DNA from: Streptomyces monomycini
GTDB taxonomy: Bacteria; Actinomycetota; Actinomycetes; Streptomycetales; Streptomycetaceae
Reading direction: 5' to 3'
DNA: 64,000 nt
Assembly: GCF_022271435.1 (NCBI RefSeq)
Contig: NZ_JAFIQY010000045.1
Coordinates: 1-64,000, forward strand
A program made the position numbers and the translations under genes. Numbering within the stretch: the stretch's first letter is position 1; each line of letters opens with the position of its first letter. The notes under the pieces are model-generated. The model was not told the origin of the DNA. It did not search any database and saw only the letters and a program-made list of their open reading frames with translations. This document shows, one piece after another, positions 1 to 8,596 of this stretch.

Positions 1-173
1 GCCGCCCCGGCCCCGGCGCCGGCGCCGCCACCGCCCCTGGCCGCCGCGCCCTTGCCGCCCTTGGGGCCCGCCGCGCCCTTGGGGCCCGCCGCGCCCTTGG
101 AGGCCGCCGACGCGCCCGCCTTCGGCCCCTTGCCGCCGGACGCGGCCCTGGTGCGCTTCTTCGCGCCGCTCAT
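1..173 (-). CDS. partial Gly/Ala/Lys-rich protein, runs off left edge
   Basis: An ATG at 173-171 overlaps the mshB stop codon (ATGA), so this gene is probably translationally coupled to mshB. The visible 57 codons read M-S-G-A-K-K-R-T-R and then a low-complexity stretch with Gly-X-Y periodicity (KGAAGP repeated twice, then KGGKG), followed by poly-Gly/Ala. The 18-bp unit encoding KGAAGP is repeated in tandem. The basic, disordered N-terminus precedes whatever domain lies outside the window. I do not recognise the family from this fragment; a membrane protein with a cytoplasmic basic tail is one possibility. Confidence 0.6.
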   Translation of the reverse strand, partial: MSGAKKRTRAASGGKGPKAGASAASKGAAGPKGAAGPKGGKGAAARGGGGAGAGAGA

Positions 174-1108
174 ACCGCCTGCTCCTTCTCGTTCTCGGTG
201 CGCTCCCCGTTCCCCGTGTCGTCCGCCACGCCCGCGAAGAGATCGTCCTCGCGCTCCCCTGCCGCGGCGCCGGATCTGCCCCGTACGAGCTGGTAGTACT
301 CGGTCCCGTACAGGGGCTGTCCCAGGCCGTTGGAGAGCGCGAAGAAGGGGCCTTCCACGGCGATCTGTGTGGCGTGTGCCCGCATCGCCGCCGCCTTCGC
401 GGCCGCGCAGCGCTCGCCGCCGGAGACCTCGGTGGTCACCACGCTCTCGTCCACGATCCCCGGCACGTCCTCCGCCACGCCGACGCCGGGGAAGGACGGG
501 CCCGCCGCGCGCAGCCGCGCGAAGCCCTCCTCGACCACCGGGCGCGGATTACGGTTCCAGTAGATCTTGTCGATCCGGTGCGGCGCCCCCAGCTCGGGAC
601 GGAAGTCCGGGTCGGCGGCGAGGTCGGCGGCCCGCATGGCGACGCGGTGCGCCTGGATGTGGTCCGGGTGGCCGTATCCGCCGTTGCCGTCGTAGGTGAC
701 CAGCACCTGTGGCCGCACCTCGCGGACGACGGCGACCAGGTGGCCGGCGGCCTCGTCCAGGTCGGCCTGCCAGAAGGCGTCCGGCCGGTCGTTCTGCGGG
801 GCGCCCATCATCCCGGAGTCGCGGTAGCGGCCGGCGCCGCCCAGGAAGCGGTGGTCGGTGACCCCGAGCACCTTCATGGCGGCGGCCAGCTCCTCGACCC
901 GGTACGGGCCCAGGGCGTCGTCGCGGTCCGGCGCGAGATGGGCCAGCTCCGGCGGGATGACCTCGCCTTCTTCGCCGCGGGTGCAGGTCACGAGTGTGAC
1001 CAGGGCCCCTTCGCCCGCGTACTTGGCCATCGTGGCGCCATTGTTGATGGATTCGTCATCCGGGTGCGCGTGAACGAGCAGCAGCCGGCGGGCGGGAAGG
1101 TCGGTCAT
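170..1108 (-). CDS. mshB: mycothiol biosynthesis deacetylase MshB
   Basis: 312 aa zinc-dependent N-acetyl-GlcN-Ins deacetylase of the LmbE/PIG-L fold; it removes the acetyl group from 1-O-(2-acetamido-2-deoxy-glucopyranosyl)-myo-inositol in mycothiol synthesis, in the cytoplasm. The metal/catalytic motif HAHPDDE is at residues 13-19 (H15, D17, D18) and the second metal motif HPDH at 147-150, matching the M. tuberculosis MshB layout. Length fits the family (about 300 aa). The ATG at 1108 has no Shine-Dalgarno; instead TACGCT ends 6 nt upstream, suggesting a leaderless mRNA. The C-terminus (from about residue 280) is a charged Glu/Arg tail. The next gene on the same strand overlaps the stop by ATGA. 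A mycothiol conjugate amidase (Mca) is the closest alternative, but the length favours MshB. Confidence 0.93.
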   Translation of the reverse strand: MTDLPARRLLLVHAHPDDESINNGATMAKYAGEGALVTLVTCTRGEEGEVIPPELAHLAPDRDDALGPYRVEELAAAMKVLGVTDHRFLGGAGRYRDSGMMGAPQNDRPDAFWQADLDEAAGHLVAVVREVRPQVLVTYDGNGGYGHPDHIQAHRVAMRAADLAADPDFRPELGAPHRIDKIYWNRNPRPVVEEGFARLRAAGPSFPGVGVAEDVPGIVDESVVTTEVSGGERCAAAKAAAMRAHATQIAVEGPFFALSNGLGQPLYGTEYYQLVRGRSGAAAGEREDDLFAGVADDTGNGERTENEKEQAV

Positions 1109-1114
1109 GGAGAC

Positions 1115-1120
1115 AGCGTA
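1115..1120 (-). promoter_or_regulatory. candidate -10 box of leaderless mshB promoter
   Basis: TACGCT lies on the minus strand with 6 nt (GTCTCC) between it and the ATG, the expected position of a -10 hexamer when transcription starts at the A of ATG. No -35 consensus is evident. Confidence 0.5.
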
Positions 1121-1244
1121 CGAGCCGGGCGGCCGGGACCCCGCATCCCGATCCGGCCCGCCCGGCCCACCCCCGGTCAGGGGCCGGGCCCACCGCCCCC
1201 GCGCACGGGCTCCGGCGGGGGCGCGGCACCGCGCGCGCGGATCC

Positions 1245-1439
1245 CTAGAACTTGATCCCGCCGAGCATCCCGGCGACGTTCGTCGTCAGCTGCTTGATGG
1301 TCGGGCCGATCGACGAACTGGCCAGATAGAAGCCGAGCAGCATGCACACCAGCGCATGTCCCGTCTTCAGCCCGGACTTCTTGACGAGCAGGAAGACGAT
1401 GATCGCCAGCAGCACCACCGCCGAAATCGTCAGTGCCAC
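1245..1439 (-). CDS. small two-helix membrane protein
   Basis: 64 aa, GTG start with a strong Shine-Dalgarno (GGAGGTGAG) 6 nt upstream. It begins with a hydrophobic segment (residues 3-19), has a short basic loop K-K-S-G-L-K-T-G, then a second helix (residues 28-45), and ends G-G-I-K-F. This looks like an integral membrane microprotein of the sort conserved without known function in Streptomyces. It lies 136 bp upstream of mshB on the same strand, but mshB seems to have its own promoter. I cannot assign a function. Confidence 0.7.
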   Translation of the reverse strand: MALTISAVVLLAIIVFLLVKKSGLKTGHALVCMLLGFYLASSSIGPTIKQLTTNVAGMLGGIKF

Positions 1440-1559
1440 GGCGGCTCACCTCCAAGTACGCAGGTCCGGACAGCGTTGGGACGGCGCGGGGCCGACGGCT
1501 GACGGCCCCGCGGGCACGGGGAAGTCACGCTCCACTCCCTTACCCACTCCGCGGACTGG

Positions 1560-1565
1560 ATCATA
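1560..1565 (-). promoter_or_regulatory. possible -10 box for the small membrane protein
   Basis: TATGAT on the minus strand, about 120 nt upstream of the GTG at 1439, is a near-consensus -10 in otherwise GC-rich sequence. I see no convincing -35 partner at 17-18 nt, so this is tentative. Confidence 0.3.
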
Positions 1566-1662
1566 ACTTTCCACGCTCGCGCATATGTCGGTGCACGGGA
1601 GCAGAACGGGGGCGCACACGATCATCGCGGCAGCGGGCACGCCGGGGGCGCGGCACCGCTAG

Positions 1663-1909
1663 GTCCTGTCGTCAAATTCCCGTCGTTCCGCCCGGAGGGC
1701 GGGCCGCGCGGCGTCTGGTGCACTTCGCTTCGCTACGTCTCGGCTCTTTGCATCTGTTTCTCGGAAGCCGAGCCGATCGCAAGGCGGAGGGTCTTCCCGG
1801 TACTGGGTGTACCGGGAAGGGCCCGACAACGCAGCGAGCGTGCGTGCTGGGGGTCCCCCCAGCGGTAGCTGGGGGAGTCGCGCGGCAGGCGGGAATTTGA
1901 CGACAGGGC
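1663..1909. mobile_element. MITE-like element with CTAG target duplication
   Basis: A 247-bp segment is bounded by inverted repeats GTCCTGTCGTCAAATTCCCG (left, 1663-1682) and its complement GCCCTGTCGTCAAATTCCCG (right end, 1890-1909), differing at one position. It is flanked by CTAG at 1659-1662 and 1910-1913, a likely target-site duplication. It contains no transposase ORF. Inside are a perfect 11-bp hairpin at 1793-1819 (CTTCCCGGTAC, loop TGGGT) and a second hairpin near 1855-1876 (CCCCCAGC, loop GGTA). A CTAG/YTAR target is typical of IS5-family transposases, so a full-length IS5-type relative elsewhere in the genome is the likely mobiliser (inference). Its right end abuts the -10 box of the S9 peptidase gene. 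Confidence 0.8.
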
Positions 1910-1910
1910 C

Positions 1911-1916
1911 TAGGCT
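1911..1916 (+). promoter_or_regulatory. candidate -10 box of leaderless S9 peptidase promoter
   Basis: TAGGCT is followed by 7 nt and then the ATG at 1924. It overlaps the right CTAG target duplication of the adjacent MITE. An outward TTGACG lies at 1897-1902 in the element's terminal repeat, but the spacing to TAGGCT is only 8 nt, so it is not a normal -35. Confidence 0.5.
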
Positions 1917-1923
1917 CCTCCGC

Positions 1924-4089
1924 ATGACCGGACAGCTCTCATTTCCTCGGCAACACGCCCGTACCCAGCGCTTCTCGCTGGGCGCGCCGCGCGGCTTCGC
2001 GGTGGCGCCGGACGGCTCACGCGTCACCTTCCTCCGCTCCCGTGCGGGTACCGATCGAGCGAATCTGCTGTGGGTACTGGATCTTGACGAGGGGCGGGAG
2101 TACGCCGCCGCCGACCCGGCGGCGCTGCTCGCCGGCGCGGACGAGGAGCTGTCGCCCGAGGAGCGGGCGCGCCGCGAACGTACGCGCGAGGGTTCGTCCG
2201 GTGTGGTGGGCTACGCCGTGGACGCCGCGGTGGAGCTGGCCGCCTTCACCCTCTCGGGCCGCCTGTTCACCGCCGAACTGCGTGCCGGCACCGCCCGTGA
2301 ACTGCCCGTACCGGGGCCGGTGGTGGATCCCCGGCCGTCGCCCGACGGGCGGCACGTCGCGTACGTGTCCCAGGGCCGGCTGCGGGTCGTCCCGGCCGAC
2401 GCCGCGCCGGGCGACGGCGACGGCACCCCGGGCGACCGCTCCCTCGCCGAGCCGGACGGCCCGGACGTCACCTGGGGGCTCGCGGAGTTCCTCGCGGCCG
2501 AGGAGATGGGCCGCTACCGCGGCTTCTGGTGGTCCCCGGACAGCGACCGGGTGCTGGCCGCGCGCGTCGACGGCGCGCCCGTACGGCGCTGGTGGATCGC
2601 CGACCCGGCGCACCCGGACCGCGAACCGGCCCGGGTCGCCTATCCGGCGGCCGGCACCCCCAACGCCTCCGTGGGCCTGGCCCTGCTCGGCCTGGACGGC
2701 TCGCGCACGGACGTCACGTGGGACCACGAGCGCTACCCGTACCTGACGCGCGTGCACTGGTCGGCGGCGGGCCCGCCCCTCCTCCTCGTGCAGAGCCGCG
2801 ACCAGCGCGCCCAGCGCTACCTGACGGTCGACCTCAAGACCGGCGCGACCAGCACCGTGCACGCCGACGAGGACCCCCGGTGGGTGGAGCTGACCACCGG
2901 GTCGCCCGCCTGGACGCCCGACGGGCGCCTGGTGCGCGTCGCGGACGAGGGCGGGGCCCGCCGGCTCTTCGTCGGCGACCGAGCGCTGACGGCGGCGCCG
3001 CTGCACGTCCGGGCCGTGCTGGACATCGGCGAGGACGACGTGCTGTTCACCGCGAGCGGCGAGGAACTGCACGACATCGGCGTCTACCGCGCCTGGTACC
3101 GCGGCAGCGGCGACCAGGGAGGCTGGGAGCGGGTCGGCGAGCGCCCGTACCCGTCGGTGTCCTCCGCGGTGCGCGGCGGCGCCGTGACGGTCCTCTCGCA
3201 CGCCTGCCCGGACCGGCCGGGGGCGCAGACCGAGGTGGTGCGCCTGGAGGCGGACGGCGGCGAGACCTGGCTGGCCGCGGTCGGCTCGTACGCCGAGGTG
3301 CCGGTGCTCGCCACCAGCCCGCGCTTCGTCCTGTCCGGCGAGCGGCAGATCCCCTGCGCGGTGCTGCTGCCGACCGGCTACCGGGAGGAGGACGGTCCGC
3401 TGCCGGTCCTCATGGACCCGTACGGCGGTCCGCACGGGCAGCGGGTGGTGGCCGCGCACAACGCCCATCTGACGTCGCAGTGGTTCGCCGATCAGGGTTT
3501 CGCGGTGATCGTCGCCGACGGGCGGGGCACCCCGGGCCGCTCCCCCGACTGGGAGAAGGCCATTTACCGGGACCTGGCCGCGGTGGTCCTCCAGGACCAG
3601 GTGGACGCGCTGCACGGGCTCGCGGACCGCTTCCCGCTGGACCTGGACCGGGTCGCGATCCGGGGCTGGTCCTTCGGCGGCTATCTGGCCGGGCTGGCCG
3701 CGCTGCGCCGCCCCGACGTCTTCCACGCCGCCGTCGTGGGCGCCCCGGTCACCGACCAACGGCTGTACGACACGCACTACACGGAGCGGTACCTGGGGCA
3801 CCCGGACGAGGACCCGGCGCTCTACGCCGAGAACTCCCTGGTCGGCGACGAGGGCCTGGTGGGCGCCGCGGAGCCGCACCGGCCGATGATGATCGTGCAC
3901 GGGCTGGCGGACGACAACGTGGTGGTGGCGCACACCCTGCGGCTCTCCTCCGCGCTGCTCGCGGCGGGCCGGCCGCACGAGGTGCTGCCACTGTCGGGCG
4001 TCACGCACATGACACCGCAGGAGCAGGTGGCCGAAAACCTCCTGCTGCTGCAAGTCGACTTCCTCAAGCGCTCGCTGGGGGTGAACTGA
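1924..4089 (+). CDS. S9 family serine peptidase (dipeptidyl-peptidase IV/prolyl oligopeptidase type)
   Basis: 721 aa, no signal peptide. The N-terminal two-thirds is a beta-propeller (DPP IV N-terminal type, with repeated PDG/SPDG turns), and the C-terminal third an alpha/beta-hydrolase. The nucleophile elbow GWSFGG places Ser583; Asp663 lies in HGLADDN and His695 in VTHM, completing the triad. Predicted role: cytoplasmic cleavage of short peptides, possibly after proline. That fits the neighbouring peptide importers, which would deliver such substrates (inference). No Shine-Dalgarno precedes the ATG; TAGGCT 7 nt upstream suggests a leaderless start. An in-frame upstream extension into the MITE is unlikely to be real. 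It converges on the membrane protein at 4106. Confidence 0.9.
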   Translation: MTGQLSFPRQHARTQRFSLGAPRGFAVAPDGSRVTFLRSRAGTDRANLLWVLDLDEGREYAAADPAALLAGADEELSPEERARRERTREGSSGVVGYAVDAAVELAAFTLSGRLFTAELRAGTARELPVPGPVVDPRPSPDGRHVAYVSQGRLRVVPADAAPGDGDGTPGDRSLAEPDGPDVTWGLAEFLAAEEMGRYRGFWWSPDSDRVLAARVDGAPVRRWWIADPAHPDREPARVAYPAAGTPNASVGLALLGLDGSRTDVTWDHERYPYLTRVHWSAAGPPLLLVQSRDQRAQRYLTVDLKTGATSTVHADEDPRWVELTTGSPAWTPDGRLVRVADEGGARRLFVGDRALTAAPLHVRAVLDIGEDDVLFTASGEELHDIGVYRAWYRGSGDQGGWERVGERPYPSVSSAVRGGAVTVLSHACPDRPGAQTEVVRLEADGGETWLAAVGSYAEVPVLATSPRFVLSGERQIPCAVLLPTGYREEDGPLPVLMDPYGGPHGQRVVAAHNAHLTSQWFADQGFAVIVADGRGTPGRSPDWEKAIYRDLAAVVLQDQVDALHGLADRFPLDLDRVAIRGWSFGGYLAGLAALRRPDVFHAAVVGAPVTDQRLYDTHYTERYLGHPDEDPALYAENSLVGDEGLVGAAEPHRPMMIVHGLADDNVVVAHTLRLSSALLAAGRPHEVLPLSGVTHMTPQEQVAENLLLLQVDFLKRSLGVN

Positions 4090-4105
4090 GCCGGACGGCT
4101 CTCCC

Positions 4106-5098
4106 TCACCAGTTCGGCGGAAGGTCCGAGGGCGGGGGCGGCGGCGCGTACCCCGGCGGCAGCTGCCCGCCCACGGGCCCGCGCGATGCGTCCGCCCCGG
4201 CCGCCGGGCGGGCCAGCGCCAGCAGCACCACGAGGCCGGCCAGGGCGGCGAACGAGGCGGTTACAAGGTCGAGCTGAGTGCGCGGTGCCAGGGCGCCGAA
4301 GTGTCCGATCAGCCCCGCGCGCTGTGCAGCCGCCAGCGCCGCGGCACCGTGCGCCAGCAGCAGTGACGCGGTCAGCAGGCCCAGGGGCTGTACGGCCGGT
4401 GCCCGCCGGGCCGCCCCGGCGGCGGACACCAGGGACAGCAGCGTCAGGGACAGCAGGGACCAGTTGACCGGGGGCTGCAAGAGTGCGCGATGCGCGTCAC
4501 CGTCGCCGACGACACTGCCCCAGTACGCGCTCCACCCCAACTCCCTTACGGAACAGACCTGCCAGGCCACCAGCACCAGGCCGGCGCCGACCAGCAGCAG
4601 CGCAGCACCCACCGCGGGCGCGCGACGCAGACGCCCCTCCCCGCGGGCCGCGCCACTGCGCCCAGCCGCAGCCACGATCAGAAGCGACACACTCCCCACA
4701 AGGGCAACACCAGCCGTGATCAGCGCCCACCCCCTGGCCCCGGCCCCCGCCCCGGGAAGCCCGTCCGCGCCGAGGCTCCACAGCGGCGGCACCCGGAACA
4801 GCAGCGTCGCCACGGCCACCGCACTCAGCGCGCGCGGAGCGGACGGCGAGCGGCGCAGCACCGCCACCGCCGCGAAGAGGCAGCCGAACCCCAGCACCGG
4901 ATCCAGCAGCGTGGTCGCCCGGACCACCGCACCCTCCGGACGTATCGGCACGCCCGCCCACAACCACCATATGTCCAGGGGGTATTGAGCCACAGCGAGG
5001 TCGCGGGCGATCCAACCGGCGCTCAGCAGCGCGAGCAGCAGGCCCAACAGTGCGCCGAACCCTCCGACACCGCGCGCGCGAGCCCTTCTCCGCCCCAT
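4106..5098 (-). CDS. polytopic membrane protein of unknown function
   Basis: 330 aa from ATG 5098 (preceded by CAGGGGGTGG). About eight hydrophobic helices can be traced, beginning with a Gly/Leu-rich helix after a basic start (M-G-R-R-R-A-R-A-R). The C-terminus is Pro-rich (PPGYAPPPPPSDLPPNW) and probably cytoplasmic. A longer reading frame continues upstream to 5353, but its extra residues are Arg/Pro-rich without codon bias, so I start at 5098. It converges with the S9 peptidase with 16 bp between stops. I do not recognise a domain family. Confidence 0.75.
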   Translation of the reverse strand: MGRRRARARGVGGFGALLGLLLALLSAGWIARDLAVAQYPLDIWWLWAGVPIRPEGAVVRATTLLDPVLGFGCLFAAVAVLRRSPSAPRALSAVAVATLLFRVPPLWSLGADGLPGAGAGARGWALITAGVALVGSVSLLIVAAAGRSGAARGEGRLRRAPAVGAALLLVGAGLVLVAWQVCSVRELGWSAYWGSVVGDGDAHRALLQPPVNWSLLSLTLLSLVSAAGAARRAPAVQPLGLLTASLLLAHGAAALAAAQRAGLIGHFGALAPRTQLDLVTASFAALAGLVVLLALARPAAGADASRGPVGGQLPPGYAPPPPPSDLPPNW

Positions 5099-5543
5099 GA
5101 CGTGGCCCACCCCCTGCCCCCGCACGGACAGGTCTACTCCACTCACCGCACCGGGACAACCGCGCGGCAGCAGACGGCGGACGGCGTCCGGGCGGCAGCC
5201 GGCCGGGGTGATCGCAGGGCCACCCCGGCCGGTCGACGGCACCCGCACGGCCGTACGCTGTCGAGTATGGCGCGTCCGTATATCGGCGTGACGACAGTCA
5301 AGTTGCCCCGCTGTTACGGACGTTGAGCGGGATATGTCGCCCATGCCGCACACCGCGTACCGCTGTCAAGCACGCACGGGCGTCAATCTGCGCAATCTTC
5401 GCTCAAGAAGAGGAAACCACGCCGGCGAGCGTTCACCGTCCTCTTGACTGGGCCATAAATCACTTGCCAAAGTCCGCTCAACCAGCGGTGCGAATCAGCG
5501 CTGCGTCCTGTTGCAAGTGAACTCGGTGCGGGGGAACTTCGCG
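5099..5543. other. divergent intergenic region upstream of bldK-type operon
   Basis: 445 bp between the membrane protein (leftward) and bldKA (rightward). Composition is noticeably less GC-rich from about 5330 onward, as expected of a regulated promoter. Apart from the candidate promoter near 5444 I see no clear operator. A short reading frame at 5323-5520 lacks codon bias and was not accepted. Confidence 0.6.
5444..5473 (+). promoter_or_regulatory. candidate promoter of bldK-type operon
   Basis: TTGACT (5444-5449), an 18-nt spacer, then CAAAGT (5468-5473). The -35 is near-consensus and the -10 keeps A at position 2 and T at position 6. This would place the transcript start near 5480, about 60 nt before the ATG at 5544. 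Confidence 0.4.
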
Positions 5544-6575
5544 ATGACCAGTCCGTCCCAGACCGCGGTAACGCAGACCGATCCCTCCGGACTCGGGCCC
5601 GAAGGGCTGCGGAAAGTCAAGGACCGCAAGGGCGGGGAACTGGTCGGCCGTTCCCCCGGCCAATTGATGTGGATCAGGTTCAAGCGCGACCGGACCGGAG
5701 TGATCAGCGGATGCGTCGTGCTGGCGTTCTTCTTGATCGGTCTGCTCGCCCCGCTGATCTCCAAGCTGTACGGCAAGGACCCGTACACGCGGTACGGACA
5801 GATCACTCCGGGTCTGCTGGTGAACGGATATCCGGCACAGCCGAACGGAGGCATCTCCGCTGAATTCTGGTTCGGAATCGAACCCACCCTCGGGCGTGAC
5901 GTGTTCATGCAACTCGTCTACGGCATCCGGACCACGCTTTACCTCTCGGTCGCCATCACTCTCGTTTCGGTGCTCACGGCAATCGTCCTGGGTGTGGCCG
6001 CCGGATACTTCGGCGGCCGGGTCGACTACTTCATCGGCCGCGTCATCGACCTGCTGATGGCCTTTCCCAACCAGCTCTTCTTCGTCGCCTTCGTCCCCGT
6101 GGTCGGCGCGATCTTCGTGGCCCCCGAGGACGCGATGGCGACCTGGATGCGCTGTCTCATTCTGATCCTGGTGCTGTGGTTCCTGGGCTGGATGAGCCTG
6201 GCCCGGCTGCTGCGCGGCACCACCCTGTCGCTGCGCGAGCGCGAGTTCATCGACGCCGCCAAGGTCAGCGGCGCCTCCCCGGCCCGGATCATCCGGCGTG
6301 AGCTGCTGCCGAACGTGATGACACCGATCCTGGTGCAGACGACCTACATGCTCCCCAGCTTCGTCACCTCGATCGCGGGCCTGTCCTTCCTCGGCGTCGG
6401 CCTCGTCGAACCCACCCCCGACTGGGGCCGGATGTTCGCCAACGCCGCCGATTACTACCGCAACGACATCACGTACTTGTTCTTCCCCGGCATCGCGATG
6501 GTGCTCTTCATCGTCGTGTTCAACCTCCTCGGGGATTCCGTCCGGGATGCCTTCGACCCGAAACGCGCCCGGTGA
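5544..6575 (+). CDS. bldKA: oligopeptide ABC transporter permease (BldKA-like)
   Basis: 343 aa DppC/OppC-type inner-membrane permease. The basic N-terminus (V-K-D-R-K-G-G) precedes an OppC-type N-terminal helix, then a large external loop and five helices. The EAA loop that contacts the ATPases is visible as EFIDAAKVSGASPARI. Start ATG 5544 has GGGGGAA upstream. It is first in a five-gene operon ordered permease, lipoprotein, permease, ATPase, ATPase, which is the order of S. coelicolor bldKABCDE; there BldK imports an extracellular signalling oligopeptide needed for aerial mycelium formation. The symbol rests on this order and lipoprotein length, not on alignment. Confidence 0.75.
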   Translation: MTSPSQTAVTQTDPSGLGPEGLRKVKDRKGGELVGRSPGQLMWIRFKRDRTGVISGCVVLAFFLIGLLAPLISKLYGKDPYTRYGQITPGLLVNGYPAQPNGGISAEFWFGIEPTLGRDVFMQLVYGIRTTLYLSVAITLVSVLTAIVLGVAAGYFGGRVDYFIGRVIDLLMAFPNQLFFVAFVPVVGAIFVAPEDAMATWMRCLILILVLWFLGWMSLARLLRGTTLSLREREFIDAAKVSGASPARIIRRELLPNVMTPILVQTTYMLPSFVTSIAGLSFLGVGLVEPTPDWGRMFANAADYYRNDITYLFFPGIAMVLFIVVFNLLGDSVRDAFDPKRAR

Positions 6576-6664
6576 ACCGTGTTCCACGGGGGGTGCTGCC
6601 ACCCCAGCACCGCACACGTCAGGCAGCGGCCACGGAACTACGACAGGCAGGTGCATCCACCACC

Positions 6665-8467
6665 ATGAACACAGCCCGTACGCACAGAGCGCGCGCCACC
6701 GTCGTGGCGCTGTCCGCGGGGGCCCTGGTCCTGACCGCCTGCAGCAGCGGCGCCGGTCAGGGGGCGGAGGACGACCAGGGACGCAAGGAGGCCGAGAGCC
6801 AGCGCGCCCAGATCGCCTTCGGCGACGCCAAGGCGTCCACCGGACCGGCCGAGCCGGTGCCCGACGCGACCCCCGGCGGCACGATCAAGGTCTACCAGCG
6901 CGACACCTACGACCACCTGGACCCGGCGCAGATCTACGTCAGCGACGAGGGCACCCTCTCCACGCTGATCTTCCGCCGGCTGACCTCCTACCACCTGGAC
7001 AACAAGGGGAAGTACACGGTCGTCGGCGACCTGGCGACGGACAGCGGCAAGTCCACCGACGGCGGCCGGACCTGGACGTACACCCTGAAGAAGGGCGTGA
7101 AGTTCGAGAACGGCCAGCCGATCACGTCCAAGGACATCCGGCACACCTTCGAGCGGACCTTCGCCGACTTCATCTCCAACGGCCCGACGTACGTCCAGCG
7201 CTGGCTGGCCGACGCGGAGGGCAACGAGTACCGCAAGCTGCTGCCGGGCGGCCCGTACGGCGGCAAGCACCTGCCCGACAGCGTGCTGGAGACCCCGGAC
7301 GCGAACACCATCCGCTTCCACTTCAAGAAGCCGGTGGGCGACCTCCCGTACGCGCTGGCCATGGCCGGTTACTCCGTCGTACCGGAGAAGGGCGACACCA
7401 AGGAGCGGTACGACAAGGCCCCGGTCTCCTCCGGGCCGTACAAGATCGCCCCGGGGTCGTTCAAGTCCGGCAAGGGCATGTCCCTGGTCAAGAACCCCAA
7501 CTGGGACCCGAACACGGACATCACCCGCCACCAGTACGTGGACAAGTTCGACATCCAGTTCGGCGTCTCCTACCCCGACTCCACCCAGCGGCTGATGTCC
7601 GACAGCGCCGACAACCAGACGGCCGTCAGCTTCAACAACCAGGTCGACGCGGCCAGCCTCCAGCAGGTGGCCGCCACCCCGGACATCAAGAAGCGCTCCA
7701 CCAGCGGCTACCAGCCCTACGTCGGCGCCATCAACTTCAACATGAAGCGCCTGAAGGACAAGAAGGTCCGCGAGGCCATCGCCCACGCGATCCCGATCCA
7801 GGCGGTCCTGGACGCGTTCGGCACGCCGGGCGGCGGCGAGCTGGCGGGCAGCTACATCAGCCCGACGCTCACCGGGCACAAGGACATCGACCCGTACGGC
7901 AAGCTCAAGAAGCCGATGGGCGACGTCGAGAAGGCCAAGCAGCTGCTCAAGGAGGCCGGCAAGGTCGGCATGAAGCTGACCTTCGCCTACACCAACGCGC
8001 CCGAGCCGCAGAAGTACTCGGTGGCGATCGCCGACAACCTGCGCAAGGCCGGCTTCAACGTGCAGAACAAGGACCTGCCCTCGGACACGTACTACGACAT
8101 CATCGGCAAGGTCGACAACCAGTTCGACATCTACCCGTCCGCGTGGGGCGCCGACTGGCCCAGCGCGCTGACCGTGATCCCCCCGGTCTACGACGGCCGC
8201 CAGATCCAGGACAACGCGCCGAACTACTCGCACTACAACAACCCGGCGGTCAACAAGGAGATCGACCGGATCTCCCAGCTGACCGACCAGAAGCAGGCCG
8301 CCCACGACTGGTTCGCGCTCGGCGAGAAGATCCTCAAGGAGGACCTGCCGCAGCTGCCGACCTTCTACTACAAGCAGATCCAGCTGCACGGCTCCAAGGT
8401 CGGCGGGGTGGTCAACAACGACATCATCAGCTCCGTCGACCCGACCAAGATGTTCGTGAAGAAGTAG
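6665..8467 (+). CDS. bldKB: oligopeptide-binding lipoprotein (BldKB-like)
   Basis: 600 aa extracytoplasmic substrate-binding protein (SBP_bac_5). A lipoprotein signal peptide ends at the lipobox L-T-A-C with Cys26. The start of the mature domain has the family pattern GGTIKVYQRDTYDHLDPAQ. The length matches BldKB as I recall it. Start ATG 6665 gives a well-formed signal peptide; the upstream extension to 6572 does not. It captures peptide and hands it to the BldKA/BldKC channel. The gene is separated from bldKC by 129 bp containing a strong hairpin, which may leave the binding protein in excess over the membrane subunits. Confidence 0.82.
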   Translation: MNTARTHRARATVVALSAGALVLTACSSGAGQGAEDDQGRKEAESQRAQIAFGDAKASTGPAEPVPDATPGGTIKVYQRDTYDHLDPAQIYVSDEGTLSTLIFRRLTSYHLDNKGKYTVVGDLATDSGKSTDGGRTWTYTLKKGVKFENGQPITSKDIRHTFERTFADFISNGPTYVQRWLADAEGNEYRKLLPGGPYGGKHLPDSVLETPDANTIRFHFKKPVGDLPYALAMAGYSVVPEKGDTKERYDKAPVSSGPYKIAPGSFKSGKGMSLVKNPNWDPNTDITRHQYVDKFDIQFGVSYPDSTQRLMSDSADNQTAVSFNNQVDAASLQQVAATPDIKKRSTSGYQPYVGAINFNMKRLKDKKVREAIAHAIPIQAVLDAFGTPGGGELAGSYISPTLTGHKDIDPYGKLKKPMGDVEKAKQLLKEAGKVGMKLTFAYTNAPEPQKYSVAIADNLRKAGFNVQNKDLPSDTYYDIIGKVDNQFDIYPSAWGADWPSALTVIPPVYDGRQIQDNAPNYSHYNNPAVNKEIDRISQLTDQKQAAHDWFALGEKILKEDLPQLPTFYYKQIQLHGSKVGGVVNNDIISSVDPTKMFVKK

Positions 8468-8514
8468 CGGGGCCGGCGCCCCGGCGCCGCCCGCGCGCCG
8501 TGCGCCGCCCGCGT

Positions 8515-8548
8515 CCGGTGTGCCCGCCGTCCCGGGCGGGCGCACCGG
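8515..8548 (+). terminator. hairpin between bldKB and bldKC (attenuator-like)
   Basis: A 14-nt arm CCGGTGTGCCCGCC (8515-8528), 6-nt loop, and a complementary arm (8535-8548) with one mismatch. There is no T-tract, as is usual in Streptomyces. Its position after the lipoprotein gene fits partial termination or 3'-end protection that raises binding-protein mRNA (inference). Confidence 0.6.
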
Positions 8549-8596
8549 CCCGGCACACTCCCGCCCTTCTGGCTGCCCAAGAGAGCTGCGACCGCC

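Noticed and set aside
1663..1909. Coding extension of the S9 peptidase into the element
   Set aside because: The added residues are encoded by MITE sequence and hairpins; homologous proteins begin at the ATG at 1924.
5323..5520. 65-aa frame in the bldK upstream region
   Set aside because: GTG start without ribosome-binding site, no G/C third-position bias, overlaps the likely promoter.
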